Numbered from the stretch's first letter, positions 40,380 to 49,378 are shown. The stretch is DNA of 49,561 bases from Burkholderiales bacterium Ga0074133 (GCA_001464865.1 LNEG01000168.1:1-49561), one strand, 5' to 3'. Notes: generated by a model not told the origin, from the sequence alone. Program-made: numbers and translations.

Positions 40380-41293
40380 ACGCGCCCATGGAACCCGTCG
40401 CAATGGACCTGCCCGCCGACGCCGCACCAGTGGATGGCCACTTCAACTTTGCCTACCTGGACGAGCGCACCAAGCGCATGATCCGCCGCGCTATCCTGAA
40501 GGCCGTGGCCATCCCCGGCTATCAGGTGCCGTTTGGTTCGCGCGAGATGCCACTGCCTTATGGATGGGGCACGGGCGGTATCCAGGTCACCGCGTCCATC
40601 ATCGGACCGCAGGATTGCCTCAAGGTCATCGACCAGGGCTCGGACGACACGGTCAACGCCGTCAACATCCGCCGCTTCTTCGAGCGCACCACGGCGGTGG
40701 CCACCACCACCCGCACGCGCGAGGCCACCCTGATCCAGACGCGCCACCGCATTCCCGAAACGCCGCTGGCCGAAGGGCAGGTCATCGTCTACCAGGTGCC
40801 GGTGCCTGAGCCCATGCAGCGCCTGGAGCCGCGCGAGACCGAAACGCGCACCCTGCACGGCCTGGCCGAGTACGGGCTCATGCACGTCAAGCTCTACGAA
40901 GACATCGCGCGCTACGGCCACATCGCCACCACCTACGACTACCCCGTGCTGGTCAACGGCCGGTACGTGATGGCGCCGTCGCCCATCCCCAAGTTCGACA
41001 ACCCCAAGATGCACATGAACCCCGCGCTGCAGCTGTTTGGCGCAGGGCGTGAAAAACGCATCTATGCGGTGCCGCCCTACACGCCGGTCGAAAGCCTGGG
41101 TTTTGAGGACTACCCGTTCGAGGTGCAGCGCTGGGACGCCGCATGCGCGCTGTGTGGCGCGACCGACAGCTTTCTGGACGAGGTCATCACCGACGACCAG
41201 GGTGGGCGCATGCATGTGTGTTCGGACTCGGACTATTGCCAGGAGCGGCAGTCGCACCAGGCCGACGCGGCAGATGAACAGGGCGCCGCATGA
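40376..41293 (+). CDS. phnJ: C-P lyase radical SAM subunit PhnJ
   Basis: 305-residue radical enzyme that breaks the C-P bond. The cluster ligands are C257-x2-C260-x21-C282, and the thiyl Cys is C288. Gly48 in IPGYQVPFG matches the glycyl-radical residue. All five sit 16 residues later than their E. coli counterparts (C241, C244, C266, C272, G32), reflecting a short N-terminal extension. The catalytic machinery therefore looks complete. It overlaps the next gene (a GNAT) by ATGA. Confidence 0.96.
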   Translation: MNAPMEPVAMDLPADAAPVDGHFNFAYLDERTKRMIRRAILKAVAIPGYQVPFGSREMPLPYGWGTGGIQVTASIIGPQDCLKVIDQGSDDTVNAVNIRRFFERTTAVATTTRTREATLIQTRHRIPETPLAEGQVIVYQVPVPEPMQRLEPRETETRTLHGLAEYGLMHVKLYEDIARYGHIATTYDYPVLVNGRYVMAPSPIPKFDNPKMHMNPALQLFGAGREKRIYAVPPYTPVESLGFEDYPFEVQRWDAACALCGATDSFLDEVITDDQGGRMHVCSDSDYCQERQSHQADAADEQGAA

Positions 41294-41751
41294 GCACGCT
41301 GCACATCCGCGAGGCCACGCTGGCTGACCTGGAGAGCGTGCTGGCCCTGTACGCCGCGATTGAAGACAGCGTGGCCGATGTACTGACCCTGGAGCAGGCG
41401 CAGGCGGTCTGGGCCCAGTTTGCGCGTTACCCCAGTTACCGGCTGTGGGTGGCCTGCGATGCAGCAAACGGTGACGCAGTGGTTGGCACCTACGCGCTGC
41501 TGGTCATGCACAACCTGGCGCACCGGGGCGCGCCCTCGGCCATTGTCGAAGACGTGGTGGTGGCGCCAGACCTGCAGGGGCGCGGCGTAGGCCGCCAGAT
41601 GATGGCCCACGCCATGCAGCAGGCGCGCGATGCGGGCTGCTACAAGCTCGCGCTCTCTTCCAATGCCCGCCGCACCGGCGCCCATGCTTTTTATGAATCG
41701 CTGGGCTTTGCACAGCACGGCCTCAGTTTTGTTGTGGATACCCTGACATGA
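41290..41751 (+). CDS. GNAT family N-acetyltransferase between phnJ and phnK
   Basis: 153-residue acetyltransferase. VEDVVVAPDLQGRGVGRQMM carries the acetyl-CoA R/QxxGxG/A motif, and AHAFYESLGF the C-terminal block. It overlaps phnJ and phnK by 4 bases each. PhnO, which acetylates aminoalkylphosphonates and protects from toxic products, is a GNAT of similar size (about 144 residues). The position inside the core operon suggests a PhnO-like role, but identity to PhnO itself was not testable here. Confidence 0.88.
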   Translation: MSTLHIREATLADLESVLALYAAIEDSVADVLTLEQAQAVWAQFARYPSYRLWVACDAANGDAVVGTYALLVMHNLAHRGAPSAIVEDVVVAPDLQGRGVGRQMMAHAMQQARDAGCYKLALSSNARRTGAHAFYESLGFAQHGLSFVVDTLT

Positions 41752-42536
41752 ATACCGCTACCCCCTGCGCGCCGCTGTTGAGCGTGCGCAACATCTGCAA
41801 GCGCTATGGCGACCGCGTGGCGCTGCAAGGCGCGTCGTTTGACCTGTGGCCCGGCGAAGTGCTTGCCGTGGTGGGCGAGTCCGGCTCCGGCAAGTCCACG
41901 CTGCTCAACGCCATTGCCGCGCGCAGCGCGCCGGACGAAGGCACCGTGCAGTTTCGCCAGCGCAGCGGCGAGCTGCAGGACGTGTACGCCATGACCGAAG
42001 CCCAGCAGCGCCTGCTCGCCCGCACCGACTGGGGCTTTGTGCACCAGAACGCTGCTGACGGGCTGCGCATGGACGTGTCGGCCGGTGCCAACGTAGGCGA
42101 GCGCCTGATGGGCCTGGGCGAGCGCCACTACGGCAAGCTGCGCGCCACGGCCACCGAATGGCTGCAGCGCGTGGAGATCGATGCGGCGCGCATCGACGAC
42201 GCACCGCGCACCTTCTCGGGTGGCATGCGCCAGCGCCTTCAGATTGCGCGCAACCTGGTCACGCAGCCGCGCCTGGTGTTCATGGACGAACCTACCTCGG
42301 GCCTCGATGTGTCCGTGCAGGCGCGCCTGCTGGACATGCTGCGACAGCTCACGCGGCAGATGCAGCTCGCCGCCATTGTGGTCACGCACGACCTGGCTGT
42401 GGCCCGCCTGCTGGCCCACCGCATGGTCGTCATGCAACGCGGTCGCGTGGTCGAGGCGGGCCTCACCGACCAGGTGCTCGACGATCCGCAGCACCCCTAC
42501 ACCCAGCTTCTAGTTTCCTCGGTACTCCAGCCATGA
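41748..42536 (+). CDS. phnK: C-P lyase ATP-binding protein PhnK
   Basis: 262-residue ABC-type ATPase that docks on the C-P lyase core rather than on a permease. Walker A GESGSGKST is at 43-51, signature FSGGMRQRLQIARN near 163, Walker B LVFMDEPTSGLD near 180. It is strongly related to peptide ABC ATPases and PhnL. Overlaps of 4 bases with its neighbours on both sides. Confidence 0.94.
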   Translation: MNTATPCAPLLSVRNICKRYGDRVALQGASFDLWPGEVLAVVGESGSGKSTLLNAIAARSAPDEGTVQFRQRSGELQDVYAMTEAQQRLLARTDWGFVHQNAADGLRMDVSAGANVGERLMGLGERHYGKLRATATEWLQRVEIDAARIDDAPRTFSGGMRQRLQIARNLVTQPRLVFMDEPTSGLDVSVQARLLDMLRQLTRQMQLAAIVVTHDLAVARLLAHRMVVMQRGRVVEAGLTDQVLDDPQHPYTQLLVSSVLQP

Positions 42537-43264
42537 ACCAGTCTTCCATCGCTCCCATTCTTCAGATGCAAGGCGTGGCCAAGCGCTTTACGCTGCACCA
42601 CCAGAACGGCATCGAACTCCGCGTGCTCGAAGGCGTGGACCTTTGCGTGCAGCCCGGCGAATGCGTGGTGCTCGACGGTCCCTCGGGCATGGGCAAGAGC
42701 ACGCTGCTCAAGATGATCTATGCCAACTACCGCGCCCATGCGGGCCGCATTTCCGTTCGCGGTGCCGACGGCGCTCTGGTCGATGTGACCGAGGCCACGC
42801 CGCGCGAGCTGGTGCAATTGCGGCGCGATACGGTCGGCTATGTCAGCCAGTTCCTGCGCGTGATCCCTCGTGTTTCGGCGCTGGACGTCGTGGCCGAGCC
42901 GTTGGCCGAAGACGCGGGCGATGACGCTGCCGCGCTGGAAGCCGCACGTGAGCAGGCCCGGCAGTGGCTGGCGCGCCTGCGCATTCCCGAGCGGCTGTGG
43001 CACCTGCCGCCGGCCACCTTCTCGGGTGGCGAGCAGCAGCGCATCAACATCGCCCGCAACATGATCAAGCCCAAGCCGCTGCTGCTGCTGGATGAGCCTA
43101 CCGCGTCGCTCGATGCGGCCAACACCGACACGGTGATTGCATTGATTCGCGAGGCTGTGGCCCGTGGCGCGGCGCTGGTAGGCATCTTCCACGACGCGAA
43201 CGTGGGCGCCGCCGTGGCCACGCGCCGCGTGAACGTGGGTGACTTTCGCGGAGGTGCCGCATGA
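42533..43264 (+). CDS. phnL: C-P lyase ATP-binding protein PhnL
   Basis: 243-residue ABC ATPase paired with PhnK. Walker A GPSGMGKST is at 49-57, signature FSGGEQQRINIARNM near 161, Walker B LLLLDEPTASLD near 181. Normal length. The ATG overlaps the phnK stop, and the gene overlaps phnM by ATGA. Confidence 0.94.
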   Translation: MNQSSIAPILQMQGVAKRFTLHHQNGIELRVLEGVDLCVQPGECVVLDGPSGMGKSTLLKMIYANYRAHAGRISVRGADGALVDVTEATPRELVQLRRDTVGYVSQFLRVIPRVSALDVVAEPLAEDAGDDAAALEAAREQARQWLARLRIPERLWHLPPATFSGGEQQRINIARNMIKPKPLLLLDEPTASLDAANTDTVIALIREAVARGAALVGIFHDANVGAAVATRRVNVGDFRGGAA

Positions 43265-44415
43265 GCGCGATGGTCTTCAGGAACGCCCGCATGGTGCTGC
43301 CCGGCGAAGTGGTGCAAGGCAGCCTGCATGTGGATGGTGGGCGCATCGCTGCGATGGATAGCGGTGGCACATCGGCACTGCAAGGCATCGATCTGGGCGG
43401 TGACTATTTGCTGCCAGGGCTGGTGGAGGTGCACACCGACAACTTCGAGCGCCACCTCATGCCGCGCCCCAAGGTGCAGTGGGCCGAGATGCCCGCACTG
43501 CTGGCACACGATGCCGAGATTGCCGCCGCAGGTATCACCACCGTGCTGGATGCTCTGGGTGTGGGCGAGGCCGATGTGGACAGTCTGCGCGGCAGCGCCT
43601 GGAACCGGGTGCTCGACACCATCGACACCTGCACCGAGCGCAACCTGCTGCGCGCTGACCACCACCTGCATGTGCGTTGCGAGCTGCCTGCGCCCAATAC
43701 CATCGACCTGTTCGAGCCGTTCCACGGCCACCCGCGCTTGTCGCTGATCTCGCTGATGGACCACACCCCGGGCCAGCGCCAGTGGGAGAACATCGAGCAG
43801 GCGCGCACCTACTACACCGGCAAGAAGGGCTGGAGCCAGGAGAAGTTCGAGCGCCAGGTGCAGCATGCCGCCACACTGCAGGCCCAATACGCCGAGCCGC
43901 ACCGCGCGTACTTTGTGGACTACTGCCGCACGCACGGCATTTCACTGGCCAGCCATGACGACACCACGGTGGCGCATGTGGAGCAGGCCCATGCCGAGGG
44001 CGCAGCCATGTCGGAGTTTCCGACCACGCTGGCCGCCGCGCAGGCGGCACATCAGCGCGGTTTGCTGACCGTGATGGGCGGGCCCAACGTGGTGCGGGGT
44101 GGCTCGCACTCGGGCAACGTGGCAGCGGCCGACCTGGCGCGCGCCGGGCTGCTGGACATCCTCTCGTCCGACTACGTGCCCGGCAGCCTGCTCAGCGCCG
44201 TGATGCGACTGGTGCACGACGAGGTGCTGACGCTGCCCCAGGCCGTGGCCACCGTTACGCGCAACCCGGCCCGTGCATCCGGCATGGCGGACCGGGGTGA
44301 ACTGGCTGAGGGGCTGCGTGCCGACCTGGTGCAGGTGCACATGGCCGAGCTGCCGTGTGGCGGCCACCAGGCCGTGGTGCGAGGCGTGTGGCGCGAGGGT
44401 CAGCGTGTTCTTTAG
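43261..44415 (+). CDS. phnM: Alpha-D-ribose 1-methylphosphonate 5-triphosphate diphosphatase PhnM
   Basis: 384-residue metallo-amidohydrolase that removes pyrophosphate from the triphosphate intermediate. VEVHTDNFERHLMPRP near residue 57 holds the first metal ligands, with SHDDTTVAHVEQAHAEG near 237 and SSDYVPGSLL near 302. Last gene of the phnGHIJ-GNAT-KLM run. A 104-base gap with a Pho box and second PhnF operator follows. Confidence 0.95.
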   Translation: MSAMVFRNARMVLPGEVVQGSLHVDGGRIAAMDSGGTSALQGIDLGGDYLLPGLVEVHTDNFERHLMPRPKVQWAEMPALLAHDAEIAAAGITTVLDALGVGEADVDSLRGSAWNRVLDTIDTCTERNLLRADHHLHVRCELPAPNTIDLFEPFHGHPRLSLISLMDHTPGQRQWENIEQARTYYTGKKGWSQEKFERQVQHAATLQAQYAEPHRAYFVDYCRTHGISLASHDDTTVAHVEQAHAEGAAMSEFPTTLAAAQAAHQRGLLTVMGGPNVVRGGSHSGNVAAADLARAGLLDILSSDYVPGSLLSAVMRLVHDEVLTLPQAVATVTRNPARASGMADRGELAEGLRADLVQVHMAELPCGGHQAVVRGVWREGQRVL

Positions 44416-44444
44416 AGATGCGCTGACACCCAAATTTCTCTCAA

Positions 44445-44462
44445 CTGTCAAAGCACTGTCAT
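44445..44462 (+). promoter_or_regulatory. Pho box upstream of phnC
   Basis: CTGTCAA-AGCA-CTGTCAT fits the PhoB consensus of two CTGTCAT-type 7-mers separated by 4 bases; one half is exact and the other differs by one base. It lies 57 bases upstream of phnC, placing phnCDE and the HD gene under phosphate starvation control. Confidence 0.75.
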
Positions 44463-44482
44463 GCGTCGCAACCACACTCTGG

Positions 44483-44497
44483 TTGTCTAGACGACTT
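44483..44497. promoter_or_regulatory. Candidate PhnF operator 2 (phnC)
   Basis: TTGTCTAGACGACTT contains the near-palindrome GTTGTCT-AGACGAC and matches operator 1 at 13 of 15 bases. It lies 22 bases upstream of phnC, just downstream of the Pho box. Confidence 0.6.
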
Positions 44498-44519
44498 AAA
44501 GCCGCCAAGGAGACTACCC

Positions 44520-45395
44520 ATGCCAGCAGCCCTGCACATCCAGCAACTGAACAAGCATTTCGCCAACGGAAAGCACGCCCTGCGTGACATCAACCTCACC
44601 GTACAACCCGGTGAAATGGTGGCACTGATTGGAGCCTCGGGCTCCGGCAAATCCACGCTGCTGCGCCATGTGGCCGGCCTGGCGGTGGCCGATGCGTCGA
44701 GCGAATCCCTCATTGAGGTGGACGGCCGTTGCGTGCAGCGCGCGGGCCGCATCCACAACAACATCCGCTCCGTCCGATCGCAGGTGGGTTTTGTGTTCCA
44801 GCAGTTCAACCTGGTGGATCGCCTGCCCGTGATGATGAATGTGCTGGTGGGCCTGCTGCACCGCACGCCCTGGTGGCGCGGCTGGCTGCGCATGTTCAAG
44901 CCGCACGAGCGCGCCCTGGCGCTGGAAGCCCTGGGCCGTGTGGGCATTGCCGAGTGCCATGCACAGCGTGCATCCACCCTGTCGGGCGGGCAGCAGCAAC
45001 GCGCCGCCATTGCCCGCACGCTGGTGCAAGGAGCCAAGGTGGTGCTGGCCGATGAACCCATCGCATCGCTGGACCCGGAGTCCTCGCGCAAGGTGATGGA
45101 CATCCTGGCGCGCATCAATCGCGAAGACGGCTGCACGGTGATCGTATCGCTGCACCAGGTGGACATGGCGGTGCGCTACTGCCCGCGTGTGGTGGCGCTG
45201 CACCAGGGCCAGGTCGTATACGACGGCCCTTCGGCTGCCCTGACACCCGCCCTGTTGCGCAGCCTGTACGGCGTGCATGCCGATGAAATCCTGGCCGACA
45301 CGGCTGCTGCCGCGCCCGCCGCTCACCCCATGGCGCCGGTGGCAACGCCTGCGCAGGTGCCGCAGTGGGCGCCCGCCATGGCGCAGGCTGCCTGA
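44520..45395 (+). CDS. phnC: Phosphonate ABC transporter ATP-binding protein PhnC
   Basis: 291-residue ATPase of the phosphonate importer. Walker [10 protein letters not shown] is at 38-46, signature [16 protein letters not shown] near 155, Walker [13 protein letters not shown] near 178. It is longer than the typical 260 residues because of an Ala/Pro-rich C-terminal tail (about residues 260-291). A strong AAGGAG precedes ATG 44520. First gene of phnCDE-HD. Confidence 0.95.
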   Translation: MPAALHIQQLNKHFANGKHALRDINLTVQPGEMVALIGASGSGKSTLLRHVAGLAVADASSESLIEVDGRCVQRAGRIHNNIRSVRSQVGFVFQQFNLVDRLPVMMNVLVGLLHRTPWWRGWLRMFKPHERALALEALGRVGIAECHAQRASTLSGGQQQRAAIARTLVQGAKVVLADEPIASLDPESSRKVMDILARINREDGCTVIVSLHQVDMAVRYCPRVVALHQGQVVYDGPSAALTPALLRSLYGVHADEILADTAAAAPAAHPMAPVATPAQVPQWAPAMAQAA

Positions 45396-45451
45396 CCGCG
45401 ACAGTTTCGCGCGTTCCGTCTTTGCTTTCACTTCCTTCTCAGGAGTCTTTC

Positions 45452-46396
45452 ATGTTCAAGAAACTGTGCGCCGCCGTGGCGCTGGGTCTCGGTGTGTCCG
45501 CCGCCAACGCCCAGGACATCAACTTCGGCATCATCTCCACCGAATCGACGCAGAACCTCAAGGCCGACTGGCAACCGCTGATCGACGACATGGCCAAGCA
45601 AACGGGTCTGAAGATCAAGGCCTTTTTCGCCCCCGACTACGCCGGCATCATCGAAGGCATGCGCTTCAACAAGGTCCACGTGGCGTGGCTGGGCAACAAG
45701 TCGGCCATGGAGGCGGTAGACCGCGCCAATGGCGAGGTGTTTGCGCAGATGGTCAATGCCGACGGCACGCAGGGCTACTACTCGCACCTCATCGTGCACA
45801 AGGACAGCCCCCACAAGACGCTGGACGACGTGCTCAAGAACGGCAAGTCGCTGAGCTTTGGCAATGGTGATCCGAACTCCACGTCGGGCTTTCTGGTGCC
45901 GGGCTACTACGCCTTTGCACAAAACAAGATCGACGTGAAGACGCACTTCAAGATTGTGCGCAGCGCCAACCACGAAACCAATGCCCTGGCCGTGGCCAAC
46001 AAGCAGGTGGATGTGGCCACCAACAACAGTGAGAACCTGGAGAAGATCCAGGAACGCCAGCCAGAGAAGTTCAAGGACATCCGCATCGTCTGGACTTCGC
46101 CGCTCATCCCGCTGGACCCACTGGTCATGCACAAGGAACTGCCCGACGCCGCCAAGGCAAAGATCCGCGACTTCTTCTACAACTATGCCAAGACGGATGC
46201 CCGCGAAAAGGAGATCGTCATGAAGATTTCCAAGCTTTCCGGCTTCAAGCCCTCCAGCAACGCGCAGCTCATGCCGATCCGCCAGCTGGACCTGTTCGGC
46301 AAGCGCAACAGGATCGAGGGCGATGCCACGCTGGCCGATGCCGACAAGAAGACCCGCCTGGCCGACATCGACCGGCAACTGGCTTTGCTGAAGTAA
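45452..46396 (+). CDS. phnD: Phosphonate ABC transporter substrate-binding protein PhnD
   Basis: 314-residue periplasmic phosphonate binder. The signal [20 protein letters not shown] has a cleavage site after ANA (residue 20). [33 protein letters not shown] and [20 protein letters not shown] match PhnD pocket segments. AGGAG lies 6 bases upstream of ATG 45452. Confidence 0.96.
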   Translation: MFKKLCAAVALGLGVSAANAQDINFGIISTESTQNLKADWQPLIDDMAKQTGLKIKAFFAPDYAGIIEGMRFNKVHVAWLGNKSAMEAVDRANGEVFAQMVNADGTQGYYSHLIVHKDSPHKTLDDVLKNGKSLSFGNGDPNSTSGFLVPGYYAFAQNKIDVKTHFKIVRSANHETNALAVANKQVDVATNNSENLEKIQERQPEKFKDIRIVWTSPLIPLDPLVMHKELPDAAKAKIRDFFYNYAKTDAREKEIVMKISKLSGFKPSSNAQLMPIRQLDLFGKRNRIEGDATLADADKKTRLADIDRQLALLK

Positions 46397-46433
46397 GCCA
46401 TCGGCCGTCTCACTCCATTGCCCAGGTACCCCC

Positions 46434-47240
46434 ATGTCCTCTGCTCTGAATCCATCCCTGGCCCACCTGGCCAGCACCGCAGCGCCCAAGCGCAGCCTGG
46501 TCTGGTACCTGTCATGGGGCATCCTGCTGTTGCTGCTGGCCGCGTCCTGGAACGGTGCCGACATGCGCCCGCTGGACCTGTGGAACGACTCGGGCAACAT
46601 GGCCCGCTATGCGGCCGAGTTCTTCCCGCCGAACTTTGGCCAGTGGCCGCTGTATGTGCAGGAGATGCTGGTCACGCTGCAGATTGCCCTTTGGGGCACG
46701 GCCCTGGCCGTGGTCACGGCGGTGCCGCTGGCGCTGCTGGCTTCGTCCAACATCGCGCCCTGGTGGGTGAACCAGCCCGTGCGCCGGGTGCTCGATGCGT
46801 TTCGCGCCATCAACGAGATGGTGTTTGCCATGCTGTTCGTGGTGACCGTCGGCCTCGGACCGTTTGCCGGCGTCCTGGCGCTGTGGATCCACACCTCGGG
46901 CACCCTGGCCAAGCTTTTCTCTGAAGCCGTGGAAGCCATCGACCCGCAGCCTGTGGAGGGCATTCGCTCCACCGGGGCGAGCGCGCTGCACGAAATCATC
47001 TACGGCGTGATCCCGCAGGTCATGCCGCTGTGGATCTCGTACACGCTCTACCGCTTTGAAGCCAATGTGCGGTCGGCCTCTGTGGTGGGCATGGTGGGCG
47101 CCGGCGGCATTGGCGTGGTGCTGTGGGAAATCATCCGCGGGTTCCAGTACGCCGAAACCTGCGCGGTGATGCTCATCATCGTGGTCACCGTGAGCGCGAT
47201 TGACGTGGTGTCGGCACGCATCCGCAAGGCGCTGGTCTGA
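46434..47240 (+). CDS. phnE: Phosphonate ABC transporter permease PhnE
   Basis: 268-residue inner-membrane permease with about six helices. The [20 protein letters not shown] segment near residue 163 is the EAA loop that contacts PhnC, and [20 protein letters not shown] is the conserved late segment. A single permease subunit suggests a homodimer. Confidence 0.95.
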   Translation: MSSALNPSLAHLASTAAPKRSLVWYLSWGILLLLLAASWNGADMRPLDLWNDSGNMARYAAEFFPPNFGQWPLYVQEMLVTLQIALWGTALAVVTAVPLALLASSNIAPWWVNQPVRRVLDAFRAINEMVFAMLFVVTVGLGPFAGVLALWIHTSGTLAKLFSEAVEAIDPQPVEGIRSTGASALHEIIYGVIPQVMPLWISYTLYRFEANVRSASVVGMVGAGGIGVVLWEIIRGFQYAETCAVMLIIVVTVSAIDVVSARIRKALV

Positions 47241-47253
47241 ACCGGAGGCTCTC

Positions 47254-47847
47254 ATGGCGCTCAGCTTTGACGATATCGAACACCTGCTGTCCACCCGCGG
47301 CTTTCACCAGTACGGCCGCGAGGCGGTGAGCCAGCTGGAACACGCCCTGCAGTGCGCCCAACTGGCCGAACAGGCTGGCGAAACGCCAGCCACTGTTGTG
47401 GCCGCTCTGCTGCATGACCTGGGCCATCTGCTGGTTCCTGGCGGTGACACGGCCGGGCAGGACGACCTGCACCAGTACGTTGCGTTGCCGTTCTTGCGCG
47501 GCTTGCTGCCCGATGCGGTGCTGGAGCCGATCCGCCTGCATGTGGACGCCAAGCGTTACCTGTGCACCATGGAGGCTGGTTACTGGGAGACGCTGTCGCC
47601 CGCATCGCAGCACAGTCTGGTGTTGCAGGGGGGGCCGTACACCGTGTCCGAAGCAGGGCGATTTGCCAGCCAGCCTTTCGCGCAGGAGGCGATTCGCCTG
47701 CGCAGGTATGACGACCATGCCAAGGTGCCCGGGCGGGCCACGCCGCCACTGGCGCACTACCTTGCCACCACCCGCGCGCTGGCGCGCGAAGCGCTTCCCA
47801 TCCTGGGCCAGGGCCACGCAGCGCCGCAAGCCGCCCAGTTGGCGTAG
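47254..47847 (+). CDS. PhnZ-like HD-domain protein of the phosphonate operon
   Basis: 197-residue HD-domain protein of the phosphonate-degradation HDIG group (TIGR03276-like). Ligand-type residues lie in the order expected for a diiron HD oxygenase: His30, His54-Asp55, His58, His73, His96 and Asp154. Tyr20 and Glu23, three apart before QLEHALQCA, match the Tyr24/Glu27 lid of PhnZ, which oxidatively cleaves 1-hydroxy-2-aminoethylphosphonate. GGAGG lies 6 bases upstream; it follows phnE by 13 bases. No PhnY/TmpA hydroxylase is in the window. Confidence 0.88.
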   Translation: MALSFDDIEHLLSTRGFHQYGREAVSQLEHALQCAQLAEQAGETPATVVAALLHDLGHLLVPGGDTAGQDDLHQYVALPFLRGLLPDAVLEPIRLHVDAKRYLCTMEAGYWETLSPASQHSLVLQGGPYTVSEAGRFASQPFAQEAIRLRRYDDHAKVPGRATPPLAHYLATTRALAREALPILGQGHAAPQAAQLA

Positions 47848-47871
47848 TGCCAGCCCAGCCCTGCGCCGAGC

Positions 47872-48360
47872 TCAGTCGGCCTTGACGGCGTTCACCCAGG
47901 CCAGGTCCAGCGGCCGGTCTTCAAACTCGGTGTTCAGCACCACCGTGCTGGTGGTGCGCGCCACGCCCGCAATCGCCTTGATCTCGTAGATCACGTCTTC
48001 CAGCGCGCGTGCGTGCGTGGTGCGGATCTTGGCCAGAAAGTCGTATTCCCCGGCCACGCTGTGCAGTTCTTCCACCTGCGGCATGGCGCGCAGCCGGGGT
48101 GCCACATCTCGGCAGTGGATGCCGCCATCATTGCGGATCGCCACAAAGGCCGTGAAGTTCAGACCCACGCGCTCCGGGTCCACGCTGATCGAGAAGCGGC
48201 GGATCACGCCCTTGTCCAGCAGCTTTTTCACCCGCTCATGGACGGCCGCGGTCGACAGGCCCACCTCGGCACCCACATCGGCGTACGAACGCCGGCCATC
48301 CGCCCCCAAAGCCGAAATAATTCTGGCGTCCATGTCGTCTGTCTGAATATTTGCTTGCAT
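47872..48360 (-). CDS. Lrp/AsnC family transcriptional regulator
   Basis: 162-residue feast/famine regulator. MDARIISALGADGRRSYADV and GLSTAAVHERVKKLLDKGVI form the helix-turn-helix (about residues 10-60), followed by a RAM ligand domain (AFVAIRNDGG ... LHSVAGEYDFLAKIRT). It is divergent from the EamA exporter with 70 bases between, the layout of amino acid exporter control. ATG 48360 is chosen; 48333 is an in-frame alternative. It converges on the HD gene with a 24-base gap and no hairpin. Confidence 0.92.
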   Translation of the reverse strand: MQANIQTDDMDARIISALGADGRRSYADVGAEVGLSTAAVHERVKKLLDKGVIRRFSISVDPERVGLNFTAFVAIRNDGGIHCRDVAPRLRAMPQVEELHSVAGEYDFLAKIRTTHARALEDVIYEIKAIAGVARTTSTVVLNTEFEDRPLDLAWVNAVKAD

Positions 48361-48386
48361 AGCCGCCTGATTTTGGTAAAAATTCC

Positions 48387-48403
48387 GGAAACGGGCTGTT
48401 TCC
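48387..48403. promoter_or_regulatory. Inverted repeat in Lrp-EamA divergent region
   Basis: GGAAAC-GGGCT-GTTTCC lies between the divergent starts, with TTCCGGAA overlapping its left arm. It is a candidate operator for the adjacent Lrp regulator. Confidence 0.4.
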
Positions 48404-48430
48404 CATAAATTATTCGGTGAGGCGAAGAAT

Positions 48431-49378
48431 ATGCCGGCAATTTTCAATGTGCAAGCACAAGGACGGAGATCCTGGGTGGTGGCAACCGCGCTGCTGCTGG
48501 TCTATGTGGTGTGGGGCACCACGTACTTCGCCACCAGCATTGCGCTGCAGACCATGCCGCCCTTGCTGATGAACGCCGTGCGTTTTCTGTGCGCGGGCGT
48601 GGTCATGCTGCTCATTGCCCTGTGGCAGGGCCACGCCCTGCCCACGGCGGTGCAGTGGCGCAACTCGGCCGTGGTGGGCGGGCTCATGGTGTTTCTGGCC
48701 ATGAACCTCATCGGGCTGGCCCAGAAGCTGGGTATCGGCTCGGGCCTGATGGCGATGGTGGTGACGACGATGCCCATGTGGCTGGCGCTGTGGACGCGCT
48801 GGGGCGGCGAGCGCGTGCCGGTGACCAGCTGGATCGGCCTGGGCCTGGGCGTGGCCGGCGCCGTGCTGCTGGCCCGGGAGGGCAATTTCTCAGCCACCTG
48901 GCTGGGCGGACTGCTGGCCTTTGCCGCCCCGCTGTGCTGGAGCCTGGGCTCTTACGCATCGCGCAAGCTGTCGCTGCCAGCACCGGCCATGGCTTCGGCC
49001 GCGCAGTGGTTTGTGGGCGGGGCGATGGGCCTGGTGGTGGCGCTGTGGTTTGAGCCCGTGCCAGCGCTTTCGCAAATCAGCGCGAAGTCGTGGGCGGCCT
49101 GGGTGTACCTGCTGGTGTTCGGGACGATGGTGGCGCTCAATGCCTACCTGTGGCTGCTGCAGAACACGTCGGCGGCGCTGGCGGGGAGCTATTCGTTTGT
49201 GAATCCGGCGGTGGCGCTGGTGGTGGGGGTGGCGCTGGGTGGGGAGTTGTTGACGGGATGGGTGTTTGCGGCGTTGCCCTTGATTGGGGCGGCGCTGGTG
49301 TTCATCTTGTATGGGCGGTTGTTGCAGGGGTTGTGGGCTGGGCGGCGGGCGGTGTTAATGGGGTTGCGGACCGGGTAA
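48431..49378 (+). CDS. EamA family (DMT) transporter
   Basis: 315-residue exporter with about ten membrane segments in two EamA halves. VYVVWGTTYFATSIAL near residue 25 and NLIGLAQKLGIGSGLMAMVV near 90 are first-half motifs; SAALAGSYSFVNPAVALVVG near 250 is the second-half GSYS/P motif. It resembles YedA/RhtA-type amino acid or metabolite exporters. ATG 48431 has a GAGG 10 bases upstream. The divergent Lrp regulator supports amino acid export. The end of the gene is unusually G-rich. Confidence 0.9.
   Translation: MPAIFNVQAQGRRSWVVATALLLVYVVWGTTYFATSIALQTMPPLLMNAVRFLCAGVVMLLIALWQGHALPTAVQWRNSAVVGGLMVFLAMNLIGLAQKLGIGSGLMAMVVTTMPMWLALWTRWGGERVPVTSWIGLGLGVAGAVLLAREGNFSATWLGGLLAFAAPLCWSLGSYASRKLSLPAPAMASAAQWFVGGAMGLVVALWFEPVPALSQISAKSWAAWVYLLVFGTMVALNAYLWLLQNTSAALAGSYSFVNPAVALVVGVALGGELLTGWVFAALPLIGAALVFILYGRLLQGLWAGRRAVLMGLRTG

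Noticed and set aside
38958-40427. 489-codon minus-strand open frame opposite phnI
   Set aside because: Antisense shadow of a well-supported phnI with overlapping neighbours on the plus strand.
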